From: Centaurea solstitialis
Lineage: Eukaryota; Streptophyta; Magnoliopsida; Asterales; Asteraceae
Length of the DNA: 64,000 nucleotides
Direction: 5' to 3'
Assembly (NCBI GenBank): GCA_030169165.1
Contig: CM058046.1
Span: 42,532,997-42,596,996, forward strand
Part shown: positions 22,670 to 32,972 of the stretch, piece by piece
Layout of the letters: every line of letters begins with the position of its first letter
Position numbering within the stretch: the first letter of the stretch is position 1
Notes under the pieces: model-generated
Told to the model about the DNA's origin: nothing
What the model saw: the letters and a program-made list of their open reading frames with translations, nothing else
Database searches by the model: none
Translations under genes and position numbers: made by a program

Positions 22670-22885
22670 ATGTATGATGATGAGAGTGAAAGGGTATGCC
22701 ACCCTCTGTTAAGAGGTGGCAGAGATTCAGACCACAAATACAAAAATGGATGTTTTTCTTCATCAGATATCCAAACTCTATCCAGCATCTGTGAAGTCAT
22801 CCTGCCACCAATCCCTTCCAATTCCAATTCCACCTCTGAATCATTCTCCACCGCTTCTGCTTCGAAATACCCAATTCCCAATAAG
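22670..22885 (+). CDS. FAO: FAO exon 1
   Basis: 72 codons from ATG to AAG/GTCAAT. The start is the first ATG after the TATA box and the family-typical CHPLLRGGR lies ten residues in. Confidence 0.8.
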
Positions 22886-25800
22886 GTCAATCTCGATCAT
22901 ATCTTAATACTTTGACTAATTTTTTATGTATTAAAAATATATTTAGGCTATGTTTGCCAAACTAGCCGATAATTGATAAGCTATCCAGTAATTTATAAGT
23001 TAACTCATAAAGCATCTCCAACAGCATTGTTGTAATAGAAAATTTTGGGTTTCTTTAAGAGCATTGCTATACCATTTGCTAAAATAAAAAAAGTTGAGAT
23101 TTTCTTTAAACATAGAGATTTTGCTAAAAACTCTAAATGAGGAATGAGAGATATTTTTTTAATCTATTCTACCAATAACCTAATAACTTGTTTAAAAGAT
23201 TTTAAAAACTTTTTTGGGATAATAAATATAGTGTATATTTTAATAATATAACTGGTGAATGAATCTCTTAAATAGAAAAGCTGTTGGAGATAAAAAAGAA
23301 AGGTTTTAGAGATTTTGATCTTTCATTATCTATTTTAGAAAAATGATAGCAAAGCTATTGGAGATGCTCTAAACAAATTAAAAACTACCTCATAGCATAT
23401 CAAAAAAGCATGTTTATCTCTCTTAAATATATATCTTCAATTAATTCTATTGGTTGGAAAAATTAAAAAAATCATTTCTTTTATCAATTTCTCTAAATTT
23501 GGAGACTTTGGCAACTTTTCTCTATTTGTTTTTATTTTAGCTTAGAGGATAGCTTGCTATTGAAGCAACAAATAGGTTAAAATTTATCTTTCTTTCCTAT
23601 TTTAGCTGCATAGCTGTTGTAGATGTTCTTATAAGCCAATTTTTGTTTATCTGCACATATAAATAAAAAAATAAGGTAGCTTATGTTTACCAATAGTTGA
23701 TGAGTTAAATTAATGCAGGTAGTTGACCTTGTATTGAAAAGGGGATTCCTGGAAGCAGTTTTGGTGGTGAAATTGGTTCTCATACTCCTTTCTAGCAGGC
23801 TTGGTACCCTGCTTCTATCTGGTTCTCTTTGTCTATCTCATAAATGGCCATTCATAAACAAGTTCTCAGCCATCCCTCTGCAAAAAAGAGATAAGATAGT
23901 GCAGAAATGGTTGAAGCATAGCTTCATAACGCCCATCAGACTTGGATTTGTCTTCATCAAGACTCTCTGTCTTTTAGTCTTCTTCACTCAGGTAATTGTA
24001 ATTTGTAAATTTTAATTTATTTCTATTCTATTTCAATGCATAAGATTCAATAATATTAATTTCTCAGTCTTTAATTGCTGAATTTGCAAGGCAAAAAAAA
24101 ACATGTATATTTTGGTATCATTAATTTGGGCATTGAAGAGTAAGCCAAGTTGATTTTACATTTAATTCTATCGCTGTCAGCCTCATTTTTCTTAGAAAAT
24201 GATGGTTTAACTCAAGTTTGTGGTTATCAAACTTGATAACTTCTGATTGGACTTATCACTTTCGCTCAGTAACAACAAGATCGTTTTTGTTTTAATAGAC
24301 CCCAAATATATCTAAACTAGTTTTAATCCCGTGTAATACACGGGATAATTTCAAGAAATTAAGTCATGCCAAAAACCTTATATTATAAATATGAATTGGT
24401 GTGCTATTAATCTTTTAACATCAATATTATTTTCTATCAAATACATTAATTATATTAAAAAAAATACAAACTTTATTTATTTTTTATTTAATTCAATTGA
24501 TATCAAATTATCAACAACGAAAATATAACAAAGACATTTTATAGATCAAATTATAAACTATCCTTGACTTTAAAATGACGTTAATATACTTTCACATATA
24601 AAGAGAAAGGTATACATACAAAAGCGTATTTGGATTGAAGTATAATAATGGATACGTTTAACAATAATTTGTTATAAAAATATTAATTAACTATTATATT
24701 AAAACTCAATGATTATCTTCATTATATTTAAAATGAAATATTTATTTTCTATTTGATGACGTTTATCAATTAGTTACATGAATACAAATATAAATTATTA
24801 TATAATGTGGAGAATAAAACTTAGTTATGCTTTTACTGATGTAGATCAAAAAACAAAAAAAAAAATCAGGAGAAAATCAAACCATATGATTTAGTTCATC
24901 ATAAGAAAACAATGACACAAATTTTCTTACCATTCTTTAAATAATTGCAAAAACAAATAATAAAAAATTTTATGCATGAATGTTCTTCCAAAAAATGGTT
25001 GACGAACTTACCTAAGACGTTTGCAAAAAGAGTAATGGAGGAACTTGAAAAATTAAAATGGAAAAGATAAGGTTTATACGGTTTTTGTTGAATCTGCTAA
25101 GTATTTAAATATCAATTTAGGGAGAGAGATAGAGATATAGATGACTTCATACCAATAGATAGAGATAAAGTTTGTTATATTTAATAGATAATTTTGGATT
25201 AATTTTTAATAATTTTAAATTTTGAATCAGTGCCATGTGTCAACAGATGACACATGACACATATGCATATGATGTGGCAATGGCTCACCAGAGCGCGACA
25301 CGTGTCAATGAGTTACTCAGAGCGCGACATGTGTCAAACCAGTTACTCTTTTATTATATATATATATATATATAGATATATAGATATCTATATACATATA
25401 TGGTGTTCGGTTTATGTGAGACTAGTTTGTTTTCGTGACATTAAAAAAATTGCTGAAACTTTATAGCAGGACATTGTGAATGTACAAAAAATACTGAACA
25501 TTTATACCAAAACACTTTGAAGAATGAAAACATTGGGGTGGATCCCTACGCCCCCCGTTTTTCTAGTTAACTATCGTATTTTATATATTGATACACATAT
25601 GTTAAATATCGTGTTTTACATTTTATTACACATATGATAGAGCAGCTCAATTGATTACCACCTTCTACTAACATCCTTTAAGGTCATGAATTATCATCAT
25701 TTTTCTTTAAACTATTAATATTAAGTTGATATTTTTTTTTTCCTTTTCTTCGACTATAAATTACTATCATTTATATAAAAATTAGTTTTTCATTATCATT

Positions 25801-27174
25801 TTTCTCTAAACTATTAATATTAAATATAGGTAAAACTTACTTTTTAAACAATATAAAAGAATAATTTGTATTTACTTTTTATCAATTTTGCTTCCCATCA
25901 ACTATATTACATGTAAAAAGTACCTTCTTAAATAATATTAAAAATGATTTTCATTTATCAGTTTTTATCATTTTTCCTTTTTATCCACTACTATTATATC
26001 ATTAATAATAATTATTTATAAAAATTAGTTTTTATAGAATATAAAGAAATAATGTTTAAGTTAGTATATAGTGTTATATTAATAATATAAACAGTCCCTT
26101 TTATCTATTCGTAATACTTTAAAAGCGTAACAAATTTTTGGTACTATTTTTTTGGTAATAATTTAAATGTCCTTACTTTTTTAGTCTTACGCTAACCATT
26201 TTTTCCTTTTAAAATTTAATATTGCATTATATCAATAAAAAAATACTTACATTAAATTATATATTTCGGCCCCCGAGTCTACAATGATTATGTTCCGCCC
26301 CTGAAAACATGTATAGCCAGTGGCAAGGTAACATTCTCGGGTTACTGGATGGTATCTCTGACTACCTGGGTTTGAACCCCTTGGAAAGCATGTGGAGATA
26401 TCCATGATCACGGGCATGCCACATAGTGGTACCCTTAATTGGGCTGGATAGTTGTCGATGGGGATTAGACGGGTGACTTAGATCCTGGATACCCCGGAAA
26501 CCTGTGTGTTAGCTTGTCGTTCAAAATTTTTTACAGCAGAACACTGTTCAGGTTTTCCTTCGCAATGTTTTGCTACCAAGGTTTAGTATTATTTACATTA
26601 TCTCACTAGTCTCACAAAAACATCTTACTCTCACATGATCCTAGTATGTCTAAACTTCTTGCAACAAAATTGACTTCATAGGGTGCCTAGAATAGCTGAG
26701 CATTCTAGTAGAATACTTTGTAGAAATTAAGTTATAGAATTGAACTATAAAGTCTCCTATCTAAAGCGTTATAATACGTTTAGTGGATACGTTTTTTTAA
26801 GACACTTTTAAAATGAAGTGTCCTATTACCTATCTTATAAATATTTTCGAAATTTTTTCTTTAACCCCATCTTTTTATAGGACCACTTGTGTTTATAGAA
26901 CATTTTTTTCAAATACAGTGGTATAAAATATCTAACACAACATTTTATTTTAAAAATATCTTGAAAATCTTGTCGGAACGCTTAAAAGTGTCTTATAAAC
27001 ATATCGTGTATATATATAAGGTCACGTTCAGATGTTAACTCATATTTCATTGTGAACTTGAGGACCATTAGTATTGCGCCACGTGCCAATATTGTGTCTG
27101 AATAAAACTTAGGCGCCGATTCAGATTGCCACGTGGTGCAATTTTAGTGGTACTCATGTTCACATTTGAATTTT

Positions 27175-27209
<35 letters not shown>

Positions 27210-30200
27210 CGAACATGAGGACGAATCTCAGCCACTCATCCGATCAATAAAGGTGGCTTTGACTGGTCACCCCCACTTTAATAATCTCCACCCTCCCCTG
27301 AATCGCGTCAATCTGTTACGAATTGACCCAAGGCCCATTAAGTGAAGGTGGAGGTTTTAGTTATTGGGCCCAATTTAGTATTTCTTTTCTTTTACGTACG
27401 TATCTATTAAATAGGGGAAAGGTTTTTGGGAGAGGGGGGATTCGATTTTGGCAGATTATTTCAATCGATTAGGGCTCTAGCGAGTTGCTTGGAGAGAGGG
27501 ATTCATCCCTGGTTTGTTAATTTCTCTTTTTACTTGTAATTCGTTCATCGTTAATTGCAATTCATCAGTGTTTCTCTTCCAATTCGTTCTTTGAGTTACT
27601 ACAATTTCTGTAATTGTATCATTGGTCCGACCTGCTGTTTTGAGCTATCGTCGCTTCCATGGAAACCCGAGGCCAGCAAGCTCGTCTCGATCAACACGAC
27701 GAGCAACTCAAACAACTTCAAGCTGATGTATCAGAGATCAAAGAAGCGATTAAGAGGTGGGAATCAGATCGAGCAGATGAAGAGGAATTCCGTGCACTTG
27801 TGATGTCCTGGGCAAAACAACAAGGGAAACAACCGATGGCTGACACTGTGGTGTCATCGACGGTCGCAGGTACTTCTCCTACTATTCCGATCCCGGTTTT
27901 TCCATCGACGATCGCAGGTACTTCTCCTACTATTCCGATCCCGTTTTTTCCATCACCGTCGATGGGGGGTGTGCAATCTCCTTTCATCGGGAGCGGTGTT
28001 CATACCCATCTTCCGCAATTCCACGAGGGTGTGACTTCTCTGGTAAGGGATCCCTTTGTTTCTGGACCGCCGTTAGGTGTGATGTCTGGTCTTCCTTGGG
28101 CTGCTAAGAAAGTCAAGCTCCCTGAGTTCTCAGGATTCGATCCGAGGGGCTGGATAACGAAGGCGGAACTATTTTTTGAAATTCATGGCACTCCTCCCGA
28201 ATTACGAATTTGTTTGGCCCAATTAAGCATGACAGGTGTTGCTCAACATTGGTTTTCGGTGGTCAAGGGCATCTATGATCCGCTCAATTGGGATCAGTTG
28301 AAGCGAGAGCTCCTTCAACGATTTAGTGGGCTTGAAATCCAGAATCCTTATGAGCAATTATCCACAATTCAGCAAGTCTCTTCCATTTATGACTATATTG
28401 ATGATTTCGAGTACCTCCTTTCTCTGGTTCCTCGCCTTCCCGAGTCACAAGCGTTGGGATATTTTCTAGCGGGTTTACGTCCCGAAGTTAAACGTTGGGT
28501 GAGACTTCATCGGCCTCTGACGCGTTTGGATGCAATGTATCTCGCCAAGGATGTGGAGGAAATGCTTAACCCGTCGGATCATTCGGCTTTAACAGCACGC
28601 TATCGTTATCAGTTCCCTCCTCATAATTCTGATGCTTCTTTGCCTGGTTCTCTTATGCATCCGGGAGGTCAACATGTTAGTAAAAACCAAACTCCTTATT
28701 CCATTGTCGATCGTCGCCCACTTGTTTCAGGAAGTGGTCAGAACCGGCGTGAAGGATTTACAGACCTTCCTGGCTCCATTTCTGTCGATAGAGGTACATC
28801 GCCTCGTTTGGAGTCCAGTGGCTCGCCGTCTATGTCTCGATCTCCTTCGCTCACGTCAGTCGACTCATCATCGGTGGGAGGTCGCAATCGAGGTTTTCGA
28901 TCATTGACTCGTACTGAATGGGAGGAGCGACGCAAAAAGGGGCTATGCTTCCGATGCGGTCAGATCTTTGGACCTGCACATAAATGTCCAGAAGGTTCAA
29001 TGCGAGTTCTAGTATTGGCTGATGATGAACATCTCGATGCGGAAGGAGCAATTCGAGCAATGGATGCTTGGGAGGAGGCAGAGACGTCCAAGATTCGGGT
29101 TCCTGATACAAGTCTTGAGGACAAGACTTTAATTGCAGGGGGAAGTATTGTTACGAATTGACCCAAGGCCCATTAAGTGAAGGTGGAGGTTTTAGTTATT
29201 GGGCCCAATTTAGTATTTCTTTTCTTTTACGTACGTATCTATTAAATAGGGGAAAGGTTTTTGGGAGAGGGGGGATTCGATTTTGGCAGATTATTTCAAT
29301 CGATTAGGGCTCTAGCGAGTTGCTTGGAGAGAGGGATTCATCCCTGGTTTGTTAATTTCTCTTTTTACTTGTAATTCGTTCATCGTTAATTGCAATTCAT
29401 CAGTGTTTCTCTTCCAATTCGTTCTTTGAGTTACTACAATTTCTGTAATCGTATCACAATCCTCCGTGATTGCGTCCACCGTAACCAAAGATGTGTGGCT
29501 AAGATTCGTCTTCACGTTCACAACCAAAATTGAGTTCACATTTGAACTCTCTCTCTCTCTCTTATCTATATATATATATATTATATATATATATGAAATT
29601 TTTGGCTGAGATGTAATCTTTTGAAATGACCAACAGGTTGGTGAAAGAGGAGATAATCCTGCATGGGAAGCTATTGGTTACCATGCAGGCGAGAACCAAG
29701 ACCACAACAAGGACCGAAAGGAGCGGCCTTTGCAGAAATCAATGGTGGAAATCATGAACGAAACCGATCAAACACTCGTGCATTCTCTTCTTCAGAAAGG
29801 CCTGGATGTGAAGGAGAATCTTAAGGAGAACATTTGCAAGATTAAATGTGATGTCGTAATAGTTGGCTCTGGTTGTGGTGGTGGTGTTGCCGCCGCCATA
29901 CTCGCAAAATCCGGCCACAAAGTGGTGGTTCTTGAAAAAGGGAACTATTTCAGTCAGAAAGACTATTCTCTACTAGAAGGGCCATCATTGGATCAACTCT
30001 ATGAATCGGGTGGCATACTTCCCACGCTTGATGCCAAAGTAATGATCCAGGCCGGGTCCACGGTTGGAGGCGGTTCAGCGGTCAATTGGTCGGCTTGCAT
30101 CAAGACACCACCCTCGTTACTAAAAGAATGGTCAGAAGACCACAACATGAAGCTGTATGCGAGCCATGAGTACACTTCTGCAATGACCAAAGTGTGCGAA

Positions 30201-31362
30201 AGAATTGGCGTTACTGAAAAATGCGCAAAAGAAGGGTTCCAGAATCAAGTCCTCCGAAAAGGGTGCGAGAATCTTGGTCTAAAAGTGGAATCCGTCCCAC
30301 AGAACGCATCAGAGAACCATAACTGCGGTTCTTGCTGTTATGGCTGCAGATCAGGAGACAAAAAGGGAACCGATTCAACTTGGTTGGTTGATGCAGTGGA
30401 TCACGGTGCAGTGATCATAACCGGATGTAAAGCCCAGAAATTTCTACTCGTACCGAACCAGAATGGCAAGAAAAAAAGACAAAAATGCTTAGGAGTTATT
30501 GCTCAAGTTTTAAACCAAAAGATCTCAAAGAAACTACACATTGAGGCAAAAGTGACAATTTCTGCATGTGGGTCTCTTTTGACACCACCTTTAATGATAT
30601 CTAGTGGACTTAGAAACCCAAATATTGGTAGAAATCTCCATCTCCATCCAGTTCTAATGGCATGGGGATACTTTCCGGAGACCGATTCAGATCTGAAGGG
30701 CAAAAACTATAAAGGGAGGGATACTGACATCAGTTCATAAATCAAGATCAGATTCAGATGAGAATTACATCTTGGAAGTACCTGCACTAGGACCTGGATC
30801 ATTTGCCGCATTATGTCCATGGGAAAACGGACGAGATTTCAAGGAACGAATGCTGAAATACTCGCGAACAGCTCATGTGTTCTCGTTGGTCAAAGACACT
30901 GGATCAGGAGAAGTGAAAACGGAAGGAAGGATAAGTTATACGATGAGTGAATCGGATAAAGAAAACATTAAGAAAGGTTTACGAGAGGCGATAAGGGTGC
31001 TAATCGCGGCTGGGGCAGTGGAGGTGGGAACTCTAAGGAGTGATGGGCAGAGGCTGCAATGCAAAGGGATCGGTCGAAAGGAGATTGAGGAATTCTTGGA
31101 GAGCGTAGATGCTTCGGATGGACCGATGTCGATGGTGAAAGATTGGAATATATATTGTTCAGCTCATCAAATGGGGAGTTGTAGAATGGGGAAGAATGAA
31201 AAGGAAGGTGGTGTGGATGAGAATGGGGAGAGCTGGGAAGCAGAAGGACTTTATGTTTGTGATGGTAGTATTCTGCCAAGTGCTGTTGGAGTGAATCCAA
31301 TGATCACCATTCAGTCAACTGCTTTTTGTCTTGCAGAAAGGATTTCAGGTACTTTGAGTTAA
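22670..31362 (+). CDS. FAO: Long-chain-alcohol oxidase (FAO-type GMC oxidoreductase)
   Basis: This is a membrane-bound FAD enzyme of the glucose-methanol-choline family that oxidises long-chain fatty alcohols to aldehydes using oxygen. It has three exons (22670-22885, 23719-23991, 29637-31362), all with GT-AG borders in phase 0, giving about 738 codons, the usual family length. The N-terminus is CHPLLRGGR...SSICEVILPPIP. Exon 2 has hydrophobic helices (EAVLVVKLVLILLSSRLGTLL, LGFVFIKTLCLLVFF). Exon 3 opens with VGERGDNPAWEAIGYH, then VIVGSGCGGG (FAD-binding, about residue 239), GSTVGGGSAVNWSACIKTP (about 303), SAHQMGSCRMG and GLYVCDGSILPSAVGVNPM near the end. One extra G in the run at 30714-30716 shifts the frame and gives a stop at 30738-30740; reading resumes unbroken in the next frame to the true end. 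Either the allele is freshly dead or the base call is wrong. Arabidopsis FAO1/3/4A/4B are the nearest families. Confidence 0.85.
22946..23700. mobile_element. MITE remnants in FAO intron 1
   Basis: A Tourist-like start, TTA/GGCTATGTTTGCCAAACTAGCC, lies at 22943-22967. Nested after it is an inverted-repeat element of about 360 bp (about 23009-23371) with ends AAAGCATCTCCAACAGC and GCTATTGGAGATGCTCT. No coding content. Confidence 0.6.
23719..23991 (+). CDS. FAO: FAO exon 2 (membrane helices)
   Basis: 91 codons between TTAATGCAG/GTAGTT and TTCACTCAG/GTAATT. It encodes VVDLVLKRGFLEAVL and two hydrophobic segments, as expected for the FAO family. Confidence 0.85.
24317..25141 (-). mobile_element. 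Non-autonomous Helitron in FAO intron 2
   Basis: On the minus strand it begins TCTATATCTCTATCTCTCTCCC after a host A and ends with hairpin CCCGTGT-ATT-ACACGGG (24328-24344), ATTAAAA and CTAG before a host T. It is 825 bp, AT-rich and non-coding. Its ends match the Helitron at 20410-21607. Confidence 0.75.
25142..26305. other. AT-rich intron 2 sequence
   Basis: No gene. A 29-30-bp direct duplication (AGAGCGCGACACGTGTCAA...AGTTACTC) occupies 25290-25348, followed by a TA/TAGA microsatellite (about 25354-25402). The rest is AT-rich without recognisable ends. Confidence 0.6.
26311..26532 (+). mobile_element. tRNA-derived SINE
   Basis: An internal RNA polymerase III promoter is visible: A box TAGCCAGTGG (26313-26322) and B box GGTTTGAACCCC (26369-26380), 46 bp apart. 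A tRNA-unrelated body follows, ending GTTCAAAATTTTTT. The shorter copy at 46994-47073 shares GGTAACAT and the GTTCAAAA end. Confidence 0.65.
26533..27200. other. Intron 2 sequence before the interrupted MITE
   Basis: No gene. Around 27027-27150 there are fragments (CATTGTGAACTTGAGGA, GCCACGTG) reminiscent of the MITE family at 35261. A (CT)n microsatellite occupies about 27176-27208. Confidence 0.5.
27314..27621 (+). repeat. 5' LTR of the gag-only element
   Basis: It runs from TGTTACGAATTGACCC to GTAATTGTATCA. CTATTAAATAGGGG is a candidate TATA box. Confidence 0.93.
27622..27634 (+). other. Candidate primer binding site
   Basis: TTGGTCCGACCTG directly follows the 5' LTR. I cannot name the matching tRNA. 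Confidence 0.5.
27659..29161 (+). CDS. Gag of the gag-only retrotransposon
   Basis: An intact 500-codon ORF starts at an ATG in good context (CCATGG), 37 bp after the 5' LTR. It opens with a coiled coil (LDQHDEQLKQLQADVSEIKEAI) and a Pro/Thr/Ile-rich linker with a tandem 48-bp repeat encoding AGTSPTIPIP..FPS twice. The Retrotrans_gag domain spans about residues 150-290 (LPEFSGFDPRGWITKAELFF, LAQLSMTGVAQHWF, LLQRFSG, YLLSLVPRLPE, YFLAGLRPEVK). A Ser-rich segment and a zinc-knuckle-like CFRCGQIFGPAHKC (about 430-443) follow. The ligand spacing CX2CX7HXC is typical of plant Ty3/gypsy Gags. The stop codon is provided by the first bases of the 3' LTR. The Gag should form particles and package RNA, but needs pol in trans. 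Confidence 0.92.
   Translation: METRGQQARLDQHDEQLKQLQADVSEIKEAIKRWESDRADEEEFRALVMSWAKQQGKQPMADTVVSSTVAGTSPTIPIPVFPSTIAGTSPTIPIPFFPSPSMGGVQSPFIGSGVHTHLPQFHEGVTSLVRDPFVSGPPLGVMSGLPWAAKKVKLPEFSGFDPRGWITKAELFFEIHGTPPELRICLAQLSMTGVAQHWFSVVKGIYDPLNWDQLKRELLQRFSGLEIQNPYEQLSTIQQVSSIYDYIDDFEYLLSLVPRLPESQALGYFLAGLRPEVKRWVRLHRPLTRLDAMYLAKDVEEMLNPSDHSALTARYRYQFPPHNSDASLPGSLMHPGGQHVSKNQTPYSIVDRRPLVSGSGQNRREGFTDLPGSISVDRGTSPRLESSGSPSMSRSPSLTSVDSSSVGGRNRGFRSLTRTEWEERRKKGLCFRCGQIFGPAHKCPEGSMRVLVLADDEHLDAEGAIRAMDAWEEAETSKIRVPDTSLEDKTLIAGGSIVTN
29135..29148 (+). other. Polypurine tract of the gag-only element
   Basis: GCAGGGGGAAGTAT lies immediately before the 3' LTR and is also coding (the last codons of Gag). 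Confidence 0.8.
29149..29456 (+). repeat. 3' LTR of the gag-only element
   Basis: Same as the 5' LTR except GTAATCGTATCA at the end. Confidence 0.93.
29637..31362 (+). CDS. FAO: FAO exon 3 (catalytic domain, one frameshift)
   Basis: It begins at CCAACAG/GTTGGTGAA and ends TTGAGTTAA. It carries the whole FAD-binding and GMC C-terminal domain. After DLKGKNYK the frame shifts by one inserted G (30714-30716) and hits TAA at 30738-30740. From about 30716 the neighbouring frame reads on into LEVPALGPGSFAALCPW without further damage, which is what one fresh lesion looks like. A short intron at this spot is not supported by splice sites. Confidence 0.85.
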
Positions 31363-31640
31363 AATATTAGTTGAATAGTATGTGAAGTTGATGGTGTTCA
31401 TAATGAAGCAGATATATGCTTCACTGTTGAAGGAAGTTGAATGTTTACATGTTTATAGGCCTTCAATTAAGCTCTCTATATATGCTGCTAGTATATCTCT
31501 GTCTCTCTTCTACATCTTGTCTTTTTTGCTTGTGATTTGGTTTAGGTTGTTTGTTTAGAGTTTTTGGTGTGGTTGGTTGGTAGGATTTGGATTCTTTATA
31601 CATAATTTATAAATAAATAACAGTTTGTAAATAATTAAAA
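31363..31640 (+). other. FAO 3' flank
   Basis: Probable 3' untranslated region, T/G-rich (TTGTTTAG...GTGTGGTTGG), with AATAAATAA at about 31611 as a possible polyadenylation signal. Confidence 0.4.
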
Positions 31641-32963
31641 GAGTGAATTACACTGGTGGTCCCTGTGGTTTGTTTAAATTTTGGATTTGGTCCCTAAATC
31701 GAATTATCTACATCGATAGTCCTTAACTTTTCATTTTCATAACACCCATGGTCCTTCTCACTTAACACCGTTAGTTTGACTTCGTTAAGTAACATAATGT
31801 GCAATCAACATGAGGGCAAAATTGTCTTTTTCACTTCTTCTTCACTACCTGACCAAATCGAAAATTCAACAAATCCTTTGCGTATAATCCACCCATATAT
31901 GTATTATAAATTATAATATAACCACAAGAGAGAGTAATCGACGGGACCACAAGAATCCGATGAACTCCCTTCACCGGCAATCACCCCACGCGACCCTCCG
32001 CTTCGCCGGCAAACTCCCCACCCCACGCGTCCTCTCCCTTTCGCCGGTAAAATCCACAGCCCACACGACCTCCCCTTCGCTGACAAAATCCCCAGCCCAC
32101 ACGACCTCCCCTTCGCCGGCAAAATCCCCAGCCCACCCGACCTTCCCTTTGCCGACAAACTCCTCACCCGATGCGACCTCCCCTTTCTAGTGAACACGTA
32201 GCCGGCTAGCCCTCCTTTTGCGACGCTACCTTTGATCTAATGCCGACGAATCTCAAGAAGAACAACCCAGATCCAGTCGATTGCGAATGATCCACATCCA
32301 GATCCATCTCGACGCTACCTTTAACTCCTTCGTTGAACAACTTAGATCTAAGTGATGAAAACCGATCGAGAAGATGAAACCGATTTCTGTGTTCTTTTTT
32401 TTTGTATTGCTGCAATGTTCTGTTGTTCCTGTTTTTCCCATTTGACACCCTACATTAATTCCTTTCTACCGAATACATTGGTTGTTTCTAGAATCTCGAT
32501 TAAATCATGGTTCCCGATAGGTAACTAATATTTGATTAAATATTGGTGTCGGCATTTGGCCAAAAGCACTTGGTTCCAGATGGTTTCAAAGTCTTCCGAT
32601 TAAACTAGTCTTAATTCTTTGCTATTGAATACATTGATGAAAACTATTTTCACGTAAATATCAAATGCCTAAATTCCAGATTATATTCTTCTTATCCCAA
32701 ATTCCAGATGCTTATCAAATTAATCAGGGCTCGTTATGTTGGGGAAGAAGAGAGGTGGGGAAGATGGAAATGAAAAGGACAATTTTACCCTCATGTGCAT
32801 TGCACATGATGTTACTTAACGAAGTCAAACTAATGGTGTTAAGTGAGGAGGACCATGGGTGTTATGAAAATGAAAAGTTAAGGACCACCGATGTAGATAA
32901 TTTGATTTAGGGACCACATCCAAAATTTGAACAAACTACAGGGACCACCAGTGTAATTCACTC
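31641..32963. mobile_element. Mutator-type element with long terminal inverted repeats
   Basis: The ends are inverted repeats of about 200 bp, well over 85 percent alike by eye, starting GAGTGAATTACACTGGTGGTC on both sides. The 9-bp duplication TAATTAAAA (31632-31640 and 32964-32972) is the Mutator length. No transposase is present. The middle (about 31985-32190) has a 35-40-bp GC-rich repeat (TTCGCCGGCAAAATCCCCAG) whose frames give Pro/Ser/Thr-rich or Gly/Arg-rich peptides. This may be captured host DNA, but I cannot name a source gene. Confidence 0.85.
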
Positions 32964-32972
32964 TAATTAAAA

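Larger units (their letters stand above)
27314..29456 (+). mobile_element. Gag-only LTR retrotransposon (TR-GAG type), complete
   Basis: Two LTRs of 308 bp (27314-27621 and 29149-29456) differ by one base that I can see, a T/C near the end. The 5-bp duplication CAATC flanks the element (27309-27313 and 29457-29461). Only one gene, a Ty3/gypsy-like Gag, lies inside; protease, RT, RNase H and integrase are absent, not broken. Non-autonomous elements of this design have been described as TR-GAG. The near-identical LTRs, exact duplication and intact ORF point to a recent insertion, mobilised by an autonomous partner that is not in this window. Confidence 0.93.
27209..29547. mobile_element. MITE split by a retrotransposon
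   Basis: The MITE sequence GAACATGAGGACGAATCTC...CCTGAATCGCGTCAATC stops at 27313 and resumes at 29457 with CAATCCTCCGTGATTGCGTCCACCGTAACC, ending near GTTCACATTTGAAC (29534-29547). The uninterrupted relative at 35261-35487 shows that the two halves were continuous. Confidence 0.8.

Noticed and set aside
27718..29539. Minus-strand frames over the gag-only element
   Set aside because: Antisense shadows of the intact Gag and LTR sequence.
30716..30771. Short intron removing the FAO stop
   Set aside because: No GT-AG pair with usable branch context restores the frame, and dropping one base restores it without loss of family-typical residues.
31904..32448. Pro/Ser/Thr- and Gly/Arg-rich frames in the Mutator-type element
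   Set aside because: Tandem GC-rich repeat, open on both strands; no start or domain that I trust.
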